Below, piece by piece: positions 8,035 through 18,181 of a DNA stretch of 64,000 nucleotides. The stretch spans positions 310,001 through 374,000 of the forward strand of contig NZ_JACHGN010000004.1 of assembly GCF_014202315.1 (NCBI RefSeq). The letters are read 5' to 3'. Origin of the DNA: Thermocatellispora tengchongensis (GTDB lineage Bacteria > Actinomycetota > Actinomycetes > Streptosporangiales > Streptosporangiaceae). The notes under the pieces were generated by a model, which worked only from the letters and a program-made list of their open reading frames with translations, was not told where the DNA came from and searched no databases. Each line of letters opens with the position of its first letter. Position 1 is the stretch's first letter. A program made the position numbers and the translations under genes.

Positions 8035-9098
8035 CGGCCGTGCGCGGCACGCGCGCCGCGGTGCGGCTCGGCGGCGCCTCCTGGCGGCTGCGTCCCCGCG
8101 CCATCACCGTCACCCTGCTCGGCCTGGGCGCGCTCGCGCTGCTGATGGCCCTGGGCATGCGCCTCGGCGAGATCGAGATGGGCCTCGGCGAGGTGGTGTC
8201 CGCGATCGTCTCCGACGGCCCGGCGCACTTCGTGGTCATGGAGCTGCGCCTGCCGCGCGCGCTGACCGGCGCCCTGGTCGGCGCGGCGCTCGGCCTGGCC
8301 GGGGCGATCACCCAGGCCATCGCGCGCAACCCCCTGGCCAGCCCGGACATCCTGGGCGTCACCACCGGCGCCAGCGTCGCCGTCGTCGCGGTCATGGTGG
8401 CCGGCGGCGCCTGGTACGGCGGCGTCAGCGGGGCGCTCGCCGCCGTCGGCGTCCCCGTCCTGGCCCTGGCCGGCGGGCTGGCCGGCGGGGTGCTGGTGTA
8501 CGCGCTGGCCTGGCGCAAGGGCCTGGACGGCTACCGCCTGGTCCTGGTCGGCATCGGCGTGTCCACGGTGTTCACCAACGTCAAGTTCTGGTTGCTGACC
8601 ATCGGCGACGTCAACGACGCCAGCCGGGCGATGACCTGGATCAGCGGCTCGCTGCACGGGCGCGGCTGGGAGCAGGCCGTCCCGGTCGCGCTGGCGCTGG
8701 GCGCGCTGGTCCCGGCCACCCTGCTCGGCACGCGCTCCCTGGACGCGCTGCGCTTCGGCGACGAGACCGTCACCGCGCTCGGCGTACGCACCAACCTGGC
8801 CCGGGGCCTGCTGATCGTGGCCGCGGTGCTGCTCGCCGCGGTGGCCACCGCCGCCGCCGGCCCGATCGCGTTCGTGGCGCTGGCCGCGCCGCAGATCGCG
8901 CTGCGGCTCGCCGGGGCGGTCCAGCCGCCGCTGCTGGTCTCGGCCGTCGTGGGCGCAGTCCTGGTGTGCGCGGCCGACCTGATCGCCCGTACGCTGTTCG
9001 CGCCCACCGAGCTGCCGGTCGGCGTGGTCACGGCCGTACTCGGCGCACCGTACCTGATCTACCTGCTGATCCGCGCCCGCCGGGAGAGACGAACGTGA
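8031..9098 (+). CDS. FecCD-family siderophore ABC transporter permease 2
   Basis: 355 residues. The start is GTG at 8031, overlapping the previous stop by 4 bp (GTGA). The protein has multiple membrane spans and the family motif [21 protein letters not shown] near residues 80-100, [18 protein letters not shown] near 110, and [17 protein letters not shown] near 285, the loop that contacts the ATPase. It is the second half of a heterodimeric channel for ferric siderophores. Confidence 0.93.
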   Translation: MTAVRGTRAAVRLGGASWRLRPRAITVTLLGLGALALLMALGMRLGEIEMGLGEVVSAIVSDGPAHFVVMELRLPRALTGALVGAALGLAGAITQAIARNPLASPDILGVTTGASVAVVAVMVAGGAWYGGVSGALAAVGVPVLALAGGLAGGVLVYALAWRKGLDGYRLVLVGIGVSTVFTNVKFWLLTIGDVNDASRAMTWISGSLHGRGWEQAVPVALALGALVPATLLGTRSLDALRFGDETVTALGVRTNLARGLLIVAAVLLAAVATAAAGPIAFVALAAPQIALRLAGAVQPPLLVSAVVGAVLVCAADLIARTLFAPTELPVGVVTAVLGAPYLIYLLIRARRERRT

Positions 9099-9105
9099 GC
9101 GAGCT

Positions 9106-9900
9106 ATGAACACCCGCCTGACCGCCGCCGGGGTGCGCCTCGGCTACGGCGACCGGATCGTGGTGGACGGCCTCGACCTCGGCGTCGAGTCCGGCACCGT
9201 GACCGCGATCATCGGCCCCAACGGGTGCGGCAAGTCCACGCTGCTGCGCGCGCTCGGCCGGCTGCTGCGTCCCTCGGGCGGCGAGGTGCTGCTCGACGGC
9301 AAGCGCATCGACCGCATCCCCACCCGCGAGGTGGCCCGGCTGCTCGGCGTGCTGCCGCAGGCGCCGGTCGCCCCCGAGGGCCTGACCGTGGCCGACCTGG
9401 TGGCCCGGGGCCGCCACCCGCACCAGACCTGGTACCGGCAGTGGTCGTCCGGCGACGAGTCGGCGGTGGCCGAGGCGCTGGCCATGACCGGCCTGCTCGA
9501 CCTGGCCGACCGGCCGCTGGAGGAGCTGTCGGGCGGGCAGCGGCAGCGGGCCTGGATCTCCATGGCCCTGGCGCAGGGCACCGACCTGCTGCTGCTCGAC
9601 GAGCCGACCACGTTCCTGGACCTGTCGCACCAGGTCGAGGTGCTGGAGCTGGTAGGCCGCCTGCACCGCGACGCCGGGCGCACGATCGTGATGGTGCTGC
9701 ACGACCTGAACCTCGCCGCGCGCTACGCCGACCGGCTGGTGGCGATGCGCGCGGGCCGGGTGGTGGCGGCGGGCGGCCCGCACGAGGTGCTGACCGAGGA
9801 CCTGCTGCGCGAGGTGTTCGACCTCGACGCCAAGGTCATCGACGACCCGGTCACCGGCACCCCGCTGGTCGTGCCGATCGGCTCCCGCCGCACCACCTGA
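9106..9900 (+). CDS. FecE-type siderophore ABC transporter ATP-binding protein
   Basis: 264 residues. Walker [10 protein letters not shown] near residue 38, Q-loop region [11 protein letters not shown] near 85, signature [10 protein letters not shown] near 142, Walker [14 protein letters not shown] near 163, and the switch His in VLHDLN near 198. It powers the two permeases encoded just upstream, 7 bp away. It converges on ftsY with only 3 bp between the stop codons, so no space is left for a conventional terminator. Confidence 0.95.
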   Translation: MNTRLTAAGVRLGYGDRIVVDGLDLGVESGTVTAIIGPNGCGKSTLLRALGRLLRPSGGEVLLDGKRIDRIPTREVARLLGVLPQAPVAPEGLTVADLVARGRHPHQTWYRQWSSGDESAVAEALAMTGLLDLADRPLEELSGGQRQRAWISMALAQGTDLLLLDEPTTFLDLSHQVEVLELVGRLHRDAGRTIVMVLHDLNLAARYADRLVAMRAGRVVAAGGPHEVLTEDLLREVFDLDAKVIDDPVTGTPLVVPIGSRRTT

Positions 9901-9903
9901 CCC

Positions 9904-11085
9904 TCACTCGCCCAGCAGGGCGTCCACGAACACCTCGGGGTCGAAGGGCGCCAGGTCGTCGGGGCCCTCGCCCAGGCCGACCAGCTTGACCGGCACGCCC
10001 AGCTCCCGCTGCACCGAGATCACGATGCCGCCCTTGGCGGTGCCGTCGAGCTTGGTCAGCGCGATCCCGGTCACGTCCACGACCTCGGCGAACACCTGCG
10101 CCTGGCGCATGCCGTTCTGGCCGGTCGTCGCGTCGAGCACCAGCAGCACCTCATCGACGGTGGCCTTCTTCTCGATCACCCGCTTGACCTTGCCCAGCTC
10201 GTCCATCAGGCCGGTCTTGGTGTGCAGCCGCCCGGCCGTGTCGACGATCACGACGTCGGCCTTCTCCTCGATGCCCCGCGCGGTGGCGTCGAAGGCGACC
10301 GAGGCCGGGTCGCCGCCCTCGGGCCCGCGCACGACGTCGGCGCCGACCCGCTCGCCCCAGGTCTGGAGCTGGTCGGCGGCGGCGGCCCGGAAGGTGTCGG
10401 CCGCGCCGAGCACGACCTTCTTGCCGTCGCCGATGAGGGCGCGGGCGAGCTTGCCGGTGGTGGTGGTCTTGCCGGTGCCGTTGACCCCGACGACCAGCAC
10501 GACCGCGGGCCGCTCACCGTGCGGCGTGGTGTGCAGGGTGCGGTCCATGTCGGGGTTGATCTGGGTCAGCAGCTCCTTGCGCAGCAGGGCGCGGACCTCC
10601 TCGGGGGTGCGGCTGCCCAGCACCTTCACCTGGGTGCGCAGGTCCTCGACCATGGAGCGGGTCGGCGAGACGCCGACGTCGGCCGTGATCAGAACCTCCT
10701 CGATCTCGTCCCACACGTCGTCATCGAGGCGGTCACGGGAGAGGAGATCGAGCAGCCCCCGGCCCAGGGCGTTCTGCGACCGCGCCAGCCGCGCACGCAG
10801 CCGCACCATGCGCCCCGCCGACGGCGGCGGAATCTCGATCTCGGGCACCACCACCGGCGGCGCCTGGACGGGCACCGTGGGCGGCGGCACCGTGGTGGTG
10901 GCCTCCTCCCCCACGGCCGTGGACCCCGATGGCGCTTCGCGCTCCTCCTCAGGCAGCGGCGGCGCCTTCGGCGGCTCCATCGGCGGAGCGGCCCTGCCAC
11001 CCGGCCGGAACAGCAGGAACAGCCCGCCGGCCGCGAGCAGCGCGACGACGACCACGATCACGACGATGCCGAGGTAACTCTCCAC
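9904..11085 (-). CDS. ftsY: Signal recognition particle receptor FtsY
   Basis: 393 residues. An N-terminal membrane segment (about 7-27) is followed by a Pro/Glu-rich linker and the SRP54-type NG domain: GVNGTGKTTTTGKLA (P-loop, about 200-214), a TKLDGTAKGG motif near 352 and DTAGRLHTKTGLMDEL near 285. It docks ribosome-SRP complexes at the membrane for co-translational insertion. The membrane-anchored N terminus is typical of actinobacterial FtsY. It lies in the conserved ftsY-smc neighbourhood, although a 677-bp repeat-rich gap separates them here. Confidence 0.96.
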   Translation of the reverse strand: MESYLGIVVIVVVVALLAAGGLFLLFRPGGRAAPPMEPPKAPPLPEEEREAPSGSTAVGEEATTTVPPPTVPVQAPPVVVPEIEIPPPSAGRMVRLRARLARSQNALGRGLLDLLSRDRLDDDVWDEIEEVLITADVGVSPTRSMVEDLRTQVKVLGSRTPEEVRALLRKELLTQINPDMDRTLHTTPHGERPAVVLVVGVNGTGKTTTTGKLARALIGDGKKVVLGAADTFRAAAADQLQTWGERVGADVVRGPEGGDPASVAFDATARGIEEKADVVIVDTAGRLHTKTGLMDELGKVKRVIEKKATVDEVLLVLDATTGQNGMRQAQVFAEVVDVTGIALTKLDGTAKGGIVISVQRELGVPVKLVGLGEGPDDLAPFDPEVFVDALLGE

Positions 11086-11762
11086 GACGCCAAGTTTTCC
11101 AGACCCCCGTCAATACTCCGACCCGCCCCGCCCGGTTAGGCCACTTCTGCCGGGTTGACCTCCCCCGCCGGGAACCGTCACGAAGGGCCCGGCACGCCCA
11201 GGGCCCAGGCATCGGACCCGGCCCCCCAATCCGGACGCCGACGTCCCGCGGCCCCGCCCGGTGTCCGAGGCGGGAGCAAAGCAGGCCCGCCCCACCCAGA
11301 GCGCAGGCACCGGACCGAGCCCGCCCAATCCAGCACGAACGCCCCGTAAACCCACGCAGCCCCGAGCGGAGGCAAAGCACACCCGCCCCACCCAGAGCAC
11401 AGGCATCCGCCCCGGCCCACCAACCCGGGAGCGAGCGACGTGCGGCCCATCAGATCTGGGGAACGGGGCGAAGGCCAACTCGCGGAGCGTGGGGAAGCGC
11501 GCTCCGGTCATGTCGCCCGCGCGAGCCCACCCCGGGGAGCGGAGGCGGAACAGGTCCGGCACGCCCAGGGCGCGAGCATGGGGCGAGTCAGCCCGATCCG
11601 GGTGCCGACGTCCCGTGGCCCGCCCGGCGTCCGGAGCGGGAGCGAAGCCTGCCCGCCCCACCCAGAGCGCAGGGCATCCGGCCCGGCCTACCCAACCCAG
11701 CACGAGCACCCCGCAGACCCACCCCGCCCCCGGGACGCGGAGGCGGGGTGGGGAGGGTGGGG
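11086..11762. other. Gene-free, repeat-rich gap between ftsY and smc
   Basis: 677 bp with no credible gene. It holds a diverged direct duplication of about 185-190 bp and three copies of a short core, described separately. Open frames here are Pro/Arg-rich, start inside repeats and lack ribosome binding sites. Confidence 0.7.
11189..11745. repeat. Diverged direct repeats between ftsY and smc
   Basis: A block starting CCGGCACGCCCAGGGC at 11189 (to about 11373) is repeated at 11556 (to about 11745) with many substitutions; the offset is 367 bp at the left edge. Shared landmarks include GCCGACGTCCCG, CCCGCCCCACCCAGAGC and CCAGCACGA. The core CCCGCCCCACCCAGAGC occurs three times (11286, 11382, 11652), each preceded by a GCGGRRGCRAAGC-like sequence. 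Confidence 0.75.
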
Positions 11763-14700
11763 TCAGGCGGGTTCGCGTTCGCGTAGGCGTTGGCTGACGA
11801 CCTGGGTGACGCCGTCGCCGCGCATGGAGACGCCGTAGAGGGCGTCGGCGATCTCCATGGTGCGCTTCTGGTGGGTGATCACGATGAGCTGGGAGCTCTG
11901 CCGCAGTTCCTCGAACAGGGTCAGCAGGCGTTGGGTGTTGGTGTCGTCGAGCGCGGCCTCGACCTCGTCCATGACGTAGAAGGGCGAGGGGCGAGCCTTG
12001 AAGATGGAGATCAGGAACGCCACCGCGGTCAGCGAGCGCTCGCCGCCCGACAGCAGCGACAGCCGCTTGACCTTCTTGCCCGGCGGGCGGGCCTCGACCT
12101 CGACGCCGGTGGTGAGCATGTCGGACGGGTCGGTCAGCAGCAGGCGGCCCTCGCCGCCGGGGAAGACCCGGGTGAAGATCGTCTCGAACTCGCGGGCGAC
12201 GTCCTCGAAGGCGGCGGCGAAGACCTGCTCGACCCGCTCGTCCACCTCCTTGACCACCAGCAGCAGGTCGCGCCGGGTCTTCTTGAGGTCTTCGAGCTGG
12301 GAGGTCAGGAACGCGTGCCGCTCCTCCAGCGCCGCGAACTCCTCCAGCGCCAGCGGGTTGACCTTGCCGAGCTGGGCCATCTGCCGCTCGGCGGCGCGGG
12401 CCCGCTTCTCCTGCTCCTCACGGACGTACGGCACCGGCTCGGGGTCGGCCGGGACCGGGACCGACGGGCCGTACTCGGCGAGGAGGGCGTCCTCCTCGAC
12501 GCCGAACTCCTCCATCGCCCGCGCCACCAACTGCTCCAGGCGCAGCCGCTGCTCGGTGCGGGCGACCTCGCTGCCGTGGGCCCGGTTGACCAGCTTGTCC
12601 AGCTCGGCGGTGAGCTCTCTGACCCGGGCGCGCACCGCCTTCAGCTCGGCGTCGATCTCGCCGCGGGCCTGCTCGGCGGCGTCGCGCTCCTCCGCCGCGG
12701 CCCGGATCGAGCCCTCCAAGGCGGTCAGCGCCCGCTCGGCGCCGGTCATGACGGCGTGGGCGACGGCGGCCTGCCGCCTGCGACGTTCGCGCCGCTCGGC
12801 CGCGGCGGCGCGCTCGGCCCGCTCGCGCTCGGCGGCGCGGATCAGCGCGTCGGCACGGCCCGCGATGCCGCGCACCCGCTCCTCGGCGGTGCGCACGGCG
12901 AGCCGGGTCTCCATCTCGCCCTGCCGGGCCGTCTCGCAGGCCGCCGCCAGCTCGTCGCGGGTCTCGGTGCCGGGCTCCTCCTCCAGCTCCTCGGCGTACT
13001 CGGCCGCGGCCAGGCGCTCCTCCAGCTCGGCGAGCCCGGCCACCTCGCGGTCGCGGGCCTCCTCGGCCGCGCGGACGCCCTCGGCCAGGCGGGCGCTCTC
13101 GGCCCGCGCCGCCTCGGCCGCCGCCGCGAGCTGGGCCAGCCTGCGGGCCACCGCCGCGGCCTTCTGGTCGGAGTCGCGCTGCCGGGCCCGTACGCGGTCG
13201 AGGGCGGCCTGGGCGGCGCTGACACCGCTCTGGGCGCTGTTGACGCCCGCCTGGGCCTCGGCGACGCGCGCCTGCGCGGCGTCAACGGCCGCCTGAGCCG
13301 CGCGCTCGGCCTCCACCGCGCCATCGAGCCGCTCGCCGGTCAGCTCGGCGGTGGCGCGGGCCTGCTCCAGGTCGGCCACCGCCGCGTCCAGCACCGCGCG
13401 CACCTGGAGCGCGGAGGTGCCGTCGGCCGAGCCGCCCCGGACGAGGTGGGCGCCGATCAGGTCGCCGTCGCGGGTGACCGCGCGCAGCCCGGGGTGCGCC
13501 TCGACCAGCGCTCGGGCCGTCGCCAGGTCGGCGACCACGACCACGTCGCCCAGCAGGCGGGCCACCGCCGCGCCCAGTTCGCCCGGCGCGGTGACCAGGT
13601 CGGCCGCCCACTCGCCGGGCACCTCGGGCCGTACGCCGTCGCCGGGCGCGCCGCCGGAGGCGACCACCAGCGTGGACTGCCCGGCCTCGCCCGCGCGCAG
13701 GAACTCCACCGCCGCCACGGCCGCGGGCAGCGAGCCCACCGCGACCGCCTCGGCCGCGCCGCCCAGCGCGGCGGCTATCGCGGTCTCGGCCCCCGCCTTG
13801 ACCGTCATCATCGCCGCCAGCGGGCCGAGCACCCCGTCGAGGCCCCCGGCGAGCAGGGCCGCCGCGCCGTCGGCGCCCTGGGCCAGGCCCAGCTCCAGGG
13901 CCTCCCTGCGGGCCTCCAGCGCGGCCACCGCGCGCTGGGCCTCCTGGTCCTCGGCGCGGGCCGCGGTGACGGCGGCCTTGGCCGCGGCCAGGGCCTGGCG
14001 CGGGGCTTCCAGGCCGCGCCTGGCGTCCTCCACGGCGGCCTTGGCGGCCTCCACGGCCTCTTTGGCGGCCTCGACGCCCTCCAGGGCCAGCTCCAGCTCC
14101 GCGGCCAGCTCGGGGTCGCTCTCGGGCTCGGCGGACCGCTGGGCCTCGTGCTCCTCGGCCGCCCGCGCGGCGCGCTCCTCGGCCTCGGCGACGCGGCGGG
14201 CCAAGCGGCCGATCTCCTCCTCGGCGGCGGCGGCGCGGCTGCGTACGGCGCCGACCTGGCCGCGCAGCGCGGCCAGCTCCTCGCGCCTGCGCGCGGCGGC
14301 GCGGGCGGCGGCGGACAGGCGCTGCTCCTCGGCCGCGAGCGCCGCCTCGGCCTCGGTGCGCCGGGCCACCGCCTGGTCCAGCATCTCCTGGGCGACGGCC
14401 AGCTCCTCGGCCAGCTCACGCTCCTGCTCGCGGATCTCGGCGGCCTCACGCTCGTAGTCCTCCGGGTCGCGCCCGCGCCGCTCGACCGAGGCCGCGTCGA
14501 GCGCGTTGCGGTGCCGCTCGGCGGCCAGCCCGGCCAGGCCCTGGATGCGGTCGCGGAGCGAGGACAGCCCGAAGAACGCCTCCTGCGCCGCGCGCAGCCG
14601 CGGCTGGGCGCTGGTCTCGGCGGCCTCCAGATCGGCCTCACGGGCCTGGGCCTGCTCCAGCTCGGCCTCCACCTGGGCCCGCCTGGCGCGCACCGCGGCC

Positions 14701-15443
14701 TCGTCGGCGGCCTCGCGCTCCAGGATCTCGCGCAGGGTCAGCACGTCGTCGGCCAGCAGCCGCAGCCGGGCGTCGCGCAGGTCGGCCTGGATCACCGCCG
14801 CCTTGCGGGCGATCTCGGCCTGGCGGCCCAGCGGCTTGAGCTGGCGGCGCAGCTCGGTGGCGAGGTCCTGCACCCGGGTGAGGTTGGCCTGCATCGCGTC
14901 GAGCTTGCGCAGCGCCTTCTCCTTGCGCTTGCGGTGCTTCAGGACGCCCGCGGCCTCCTCGATGAACGCCCTGCGCTCCTCGGGGCCCGCGTGCAGCACC
15001 GTGTCGAGCTGGCCCTGCCCCACGATGACGTGCATCTCGCGGCCGATGCCGGAGTCGGACAGCAGCTCCTGGATGTCCAGCAGGCGGCAGGTGTCGCCGT
15101 TGATGGCGTACTCGCTCTGGCCGGAGCGGAACATCAGCCGGCTGATCGTGACCTCGGTGTAGTCGATCGGCAGCGCGCCGTCGGAGTTGTCGATGGTCAG
15201 CGTGACCTCGGCCCGGCCCAGCGGGGCCCGGGAGGACGTGCCGGCGAAGATGACGTCCTCCATCTTGCCGCCGCGCAGCGACTTGGCGCTGTGCTCGCCC
15301 ATCACCCAGGCCAGCGCGTCGACGACGTTGGACTTGCCCGAGCCGTTCGGCCCGACCACGCACGTGATGCCCGGCTCGAAGCGGAGGGTGGTCGCCGAGG
15401 CGAAGGATTTGAACCCGCGCAGCGTGAGGGTCTTCAGATACAC
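11763..15443 (-). CDS. smc: Chromosome segregation protein SMC
   Basis: 1226 residues, full length for bacterial SMC. Walker A GPNGSGKSNVVDALAW lies near residues 32-47. Long Ala/Glu/Arg-rich coiled coils flank a hinge near 520-650 (GGLDGVLGPLAAMM). The C-terminal head has the signature LSLLSGGERSLTAVAF near 1120 and Walker B FYVMDEVEAALDD near 1145. It forms condensin with ScpA/ScpB to compact and segregate the chromosome. The start is GTG at 15443. The next gene upstream, a small coiled-coil ORF, is 258 bp away. Confidence 0.97.
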   Translation of the reverse strand: MYLKTLTLRGFKSFASATTLRFEPGITCVVGPNGSGKSNVVDALAWVMGEHSAKSLRGGKMEDVIFAGTSSRAPLGRAEVTLTIDNSDGALPIDYTEVTISRLMFRSGQSEYAINGDTCRLLDIQELLSDSGIGREMHVIVGQGQLDTVLHAGPEERRAFIEEAAGVLKHRKRKEKALRKLDAMQANLTRVQDLATELRRQLKPLGRQAEIARKAAVIQADLRDARLRLLADDVLTLREILEREAADEAAVRARRAQVEAELEQAQAREADLEAAETSAQPRLRAAQEAFFGLSSLRDRIQGLAGLAAERHRNALDAASVERRGRDPEDYEREAAEIREQERELAEELAVAQEMLDQAVARRTEAEAALAAEEQRLSAAARAAARRREELAALRGQVGAVRSRAAAAEEEIGRLARRVAEAEERAARAAEEHEAQRSAEPESDPELAAELELALEGVEAAKEAVEAAKAAVEDARRGLEAPRQALAAAKAAVTAARAEDQEAQRAVAALEARREALELGLAQGADGAAALLAGGLDGVLGPLAAMMTVKAGAETAIAAALGGAAEAVAVGSLPAAVAAVEFLRAGEAGQSTLVVASGGAPGDGVRPEVPGEWAADLVTAPGELGAAVARLLGDVVVVADLATARALVEAHPGLRAVTRDGDLIGAHLVRGGSADGTSALQVRAVLDAAVADLEQARATAELTGERLDGAVEAERAAQAAVDAAQARVAEAQAGVNSAQSGVSAAQAALDRVRARQRDSDQKAAAVARRLAQLAAAAEAARAESARLAEGVRAAEEARDREVAGLAELEERLAAAEYAEELEEEPGTETRDELAAACETARQGEMETRLAVRTAEERVRGIAGRADALIRAAERERAERAAAAERRERRRRQAAVAHAVMTGAERALTALEGSIRAAAEERDAAEQARGEIDAELKAVRARVRELTAELDKLVNRAHGSEVARTEQRLRLEQLVARAMEEFGVEEDALLAEYGPSVPVPADPEPVPYVREEQEKRARAAERQMAQLGKVNPLALEEFAALEERHAFLTSQLEDLKKTRRDLLLVVKEVDERVEQVFAAAFEDVAREFETIFTRVFPGGEGRLLLTDPSDMLTTGVEVEARPPGKKVKRLSLLSGGERSLTAVAFLISIFKARPSPFYVMDEVEAALDDTNTQRLLTLFEELRQSSQLIVITHQKRTMEIADALYGVSMRGDGVTQVVSQRLREREPA

Positions 15444-15650
15444 GGATTCGCGCGCCCCCTCCCGTGCCAGCCGGCAGCCACCACGAGCCCGCGCCCGCGC
15501 GCGGCTCGGCCGAAGACTATCGGGTCATCGTGATCGCCCGCCGCCACACGCCCCATGCTGCCTCGCATGCCGCCCCAGTGTGACGCCTTCACTACCCCAT
15601 GGCAGGGCTCTTACCGTTTCCCGGTGCGAAAGGACCGCCGGAAATGACAA

Positions 15651-15674
15651 GGGACGCCTCCACTGAGGCGCCCC
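15651..15674 (-). terminator. Hairpin after the small coiled-coil gene
   Basis: GGGACGCCTC at 15651-15660 pairs with GAGGCGCCCC at 15665-15674 with one mismatch and a CACT loop. It lies 28 bp beyond the stop codon of the minus-strand small gene and upstream of smc. Confidence 0.6.
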
Positions 15675-15701
15675 TGGACAAATGTTGTGCTCTCCGGACC
15701 T

Positions 15702-15896
15702 CTACGTGAGGGCCGGCTCGCGATCCTGCAGGCGGGTGAACGTCTCCTCACGGCTTTGCGCCGAAAGTGCGTCGTTCTGTGCCTGGAGCCGGATGAGCTC
15801 TGCCTCCAGATCCCGGATTCGCTGCTGGAGACGGCGCATTTCCGAGACCATACGAGGGTCAGGACCGCCGACGTGGCCGAGTAGAGCCTTCGCCAT
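15702..15896 (-). CDS. Small conserved coiled-coil protein
   Basis: 64 residues: MAKALLGHVGG followed by a heptad-like helix (about 17-50; MRRLQQRIRDLEAELIRLQ). The ATG has GGAGG at ideal distance. Proteins of this size beginning MAKALLG-VGG are conserved near smc and acyP in other actinomycetes; their function is unknown. A flanking hairpin terminator and an upstream promoter-like sequence suggest it is transcribed alone. Confidence 0.8.
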   Translation of the reverse strand: MAKALLGHVGGPDPRMVSEMRRLQQRIRDLEAELIRLQAQNDALSAQSREETFTRLQDREPALT

Positions 15897-15976
15897 GGTT
15901 AAGGGTCCTCCACGCTGAGTGACCAGACTGGTTCGCGCACTTCATGCCGCGGGAGGGGTGCGCGTGGTTCCTATCA

Positions 15977-16005
15977 AGAGTCGCACCGGTGCTGAGAGCG
16001 GTCAA
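15977..16005 (-). promoter_or_regulatory. Possible promoter of the small coiled-coil gene
   Basis: On the minus strand TTGACC (16005-16000) is followed after 17 bp by GACTCT (15982-15977), about 80 bp upstream of the start codon. The -35 is good and the -10 is weak, so this is tentative. Confidence 0.3.
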
Positions 16006-16085
16006 GTTGAACGCTCCGGCTGGATGTACCAGTGGGCACTCCCGACATACAAATATACCGCATTTGGGGGGTTTAACGGAAGCGG

Positions 16086-16373
16086 CTACCGCTCCACGAA
16101 GCCCGTCAAACTACCTCGTTCTTCACTCCAGCGTTCTACAACTCCATCGACCCTCCCCGGCGTGTCGCAACCACGGAGACGATCAAGGAGCTTGACACAG
16201 GCCGAGCGGGGCCCCTCGGCCACCACCTCGACCCGGCCGTCCTCGGTGTTGCGCGCCCAGCCCACCAGACCGAGCTCCAGCGCGCGCGACCGGGTCCACC
16301 AGCGGAAACCCACTCCCTGGACCCTGCCGCGCACCCAGGCCGTCAACCGGACCCGCTCGTCGCTCTCGGTCAC
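16086..16373 (-). CDS. acyP: Acylphosphatase
   Basis: 95 residues, the normal length. It contains [13 protein letters not shown] (about 16-28), the phosphate-binding loop with the catalytic Arg, and [17 protein letters not shown] (about 38-54) with the catalytic Asn. It hydrolyses acyl-phosphates in the cytoplasm. The start is GTG at 16373, overlapping the mutM stop (GTGA), so the two genes are translationally coupled. This acyP-mutM-rnc association is typical of actinomycetes. Confidence 0.94.
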   Translation of the reverse strand: MTESDERVRLTAWVRGRVQGVGFRWWTRSRALELGLVGWARNTEDGRVEVVAEGPRSACVKLLDRLRGCDTPGRVDGVVERWSEERGSLTGFVER

Positions 16374-17269
16374 GAGCGGGCCTTCGGACGGGGTTGACAA
16401 CGGGGGCACGAATATGACGAACGGTTCATGAAGGGCTCGCGAACGATCGGGGTGCCGCACCGCCGGCACGGCTTGTCGCGCCGGCCGTACACCGCCAGGG
16501 CCCGGTCGAAGTAGCCGCTCTCGCCGTTCACGTTGACGTACAGGCTGTCGAAGGACGTGCCGCCCTGGAGCAGCGCCTCGCCCAGCACCGCCCGGATCGC
16601 GCGCAGCAGCTCCTCCACCTTGGGCCGGCTCAGCGCGTTGGCCGGCCTGGCCCAGTGCAGCTTCACCCGCCACAGCGACTCGTCGGCGTAGATGTTGCCG
16701 ACCCCGCTGATCAGCGACTGGTCCAGCAGGGCCCGCTTGACCTGGCTGCGCCTGGCGCGCAGGCGGCGGGTGAACTCGTCCTCGTCGAAGGACTCCTCCA
16801 TGGGGTCCTTGGCGATGTGGGCGATCGTGCCGGGCACCGGTCGCTCCTCCTCGGCCGTGCCCGCCTGCCCGGGGCGCGGCTCGGGGCGTACGAGGTCGGT
16901 GACCAGGAGATGGCCGAAGGTGCGCTGATCGACGAAGCGCAGCTCGGGGCCGCCGTCGTCGAAGGTCAGCCGCACCCGCAGGTGACGCTCCAACGGCGAG
17001 TCGGGCTCGACCACCAGGAGCTGCCCGCTCATGCCCAGATGCGCCAGAAGCGCCTCCTGGCCGTCGGAGAAGGGCAGCCACAGGTACTTGCCCCGCCGCT
17101 CGGCCTGGGCGATCTCACGGCCCTTCAGCCGCGCGGAGAACTCCTCACCGCCCGGCACGTGCCTGCGCACGGCCCGCGGGTGCAGCACCTCGGCCGAGGC
17201 GATCGTACGGCCGGTCACCCAGCGCTCCAGGCCCCGGCGCACCACCTCTACCTCGGGAAGCTCGGGCAT
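16370..17269 (-). CDS. mutM: Formamidopyrimidine-DNA glycosylase MutM
   Basis: 299 residues. It begins MPELPEVE, so the processed Pro1 nucleophile and Glu2 are present; the beta-clamp Lys lies in RGKYLW near residue 60, and the C-terminal zinc finger has the four Cys of CRRCGTPI and SCPRC (about 267-290). It excises 8-oxoguanine and other oxidised purines and nicks the abasic site. A stretch near residue 130-145 ([16 protein letters not shown]) is an actinobacterial insertion. The gap to rnc is 6 bp. Confidence 0.96.
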   Translation of the reverse strand: MPELPEVEVVRRGLERWVTGRTIASAEVLHPRAVRRHVPGGEEFSARLKGREIAQAERRGKYLWLPFSDGQEALLAHLGMSGQLLVVEPDSPLERHLRVRLTFDDGGPELRFVDQRTFGHLLVTDLVRPEPRPGQAGTAEEERPVPGTIAHIAKDPMEESFDEDEFTRRLRARRSQVKRALLDQSLISGVGNIYADESLWRVKLHWARPANALSRPKVEELLRAIRAVLGEALLQGGTSFDSLYVNVNGESGYFDRALAVYGRRDKPCRRCGTPIVREPFMNRSSYSCPRCQPRPKARS

Positions 17270-17275
17270 CGGCGG

Positions 17276-18019
17276 CTACCTGGCCGGCTCGTGGCTGGCC
17301 GCCTGGTCGCGAAGGCCGCGTATGCGGGTCCAGGCGGCCTCCGCCGCCTGCTGCTCGGCCTCCTTCTTGCTGCGGCCCGAGCCCGAGCCGTAGTCCTCGC
17401 CGCCCACCCGCACCACGGCGGTGAAGGACTTGGCGTGGTCGGGGCCGCTCTCCTCGACGTGGTACTCGGGCACGCCGAGGGTCTCGGAGGCGGTCAGCTC
17501 CTGCAGCGAGGTCTTCCAGTCGAGCCCGGCCCCCAGCGAGGCGGACCTGGTGATCAGCGGGTCGAAGAGCATGTGGACCACGCGGAACGCCTCGTCCAGG
17601 CCCTGGTCCACGTAGACGGTGCCGATCAGTGCCTCCAGGGTGTCGGCGAGAATCGAGGACTTGTCCCTGCCCCCCGTGCCCTCCTCGCCCCGTCCGAGGC
17701 GCAGGAAGCGGCCCAGGTCGAGCTGGCGCGCCACATCCGCGAGCGCGCGCATGTTGACCACGGCGGCGCGCAGCTTGGCGAGCTGCCCCTCGGGCAGGTC
17801 GGGATGGTTGCGGTAGAGCGTGTCGGTCACGACGAGGCCCAGCACCGAGTCACCCAGGAACTCCAGGCGCTCGTTGGTGGGCAGCCCGCCGTTCTCGTAC
17901 GCGTACGAGCGGTGCGTCAGGGCCCGCTCAAGCAGTGCGGCGTCCAGGCGTACCGCGAGGACCCGCTCAAGTTCGTCCTGGGCGACCTCCACGGCCACCG
18001 GCTTGGCACCTGCGCCCAC
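17276..18019 (-). CDS. rnc: Ribonuclease III
   Basis: 247 residues. The endonuclease domain has the signature ERLEFLGDS at residues 50-58, and a double-stranded-RNA-binding domain occupies about 170-240 ([12 protein letters not shown] to [16 protein letters not shown]). It cleaves double-stranded RNA in rRNA maturation and mRNA decay; the Streptomyces homologue (AbsB) is a global regulator. The gene follows rpmF after a 304-bp gap that contains two strong hairpins, one of 17 perfect base pairs 163 nt upstream of the start. Confidence 0.96.
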   Translation of the reverse strand: MGAGAKPVAVEVAQDELERVLAVRLDAALLERALTHRSYAYENGGLPTNERLEFLGDSVLGLVVTDTLYRNHPDLPEGQLAKLRAAVVNMRALADVARQLDLGRFLRLGRGEEGTGGRDKSSILADTLEALIGTVYVDQGLDEAFRVVHMLFDPLITRSASLGAGLDWKTSLQELTASETLGVPEYHVEESGPDHAKSFTAVVRVGGEDYGSGSGRSKKEAEQQAAEAAWTRIRGLRDQAASHEPAR

Positions 18020-18181
18020 GTCTCCTCCTCCGGGCGGTTGATCCGGCCGTTGCGCCCGTGGTGCGGCCCTGTGCCGCCACGGGTCTGCGGTGGCGCGGGC
18101 GGGAGGAGCCGGAGCCCGGTGCTCCGCGTGCGTGGATGCCCGGGAAGGGTCGCGGCCCTCGTGCCCTGGAGACCCCGAAGA

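Noticed and set aside
11790-15533. 1247-codon plus-strand open frame antisense to smc
   Set aside because: It is a frame shadow of smc, lacking any domain pattern; smc has all its motifs on the other strand.
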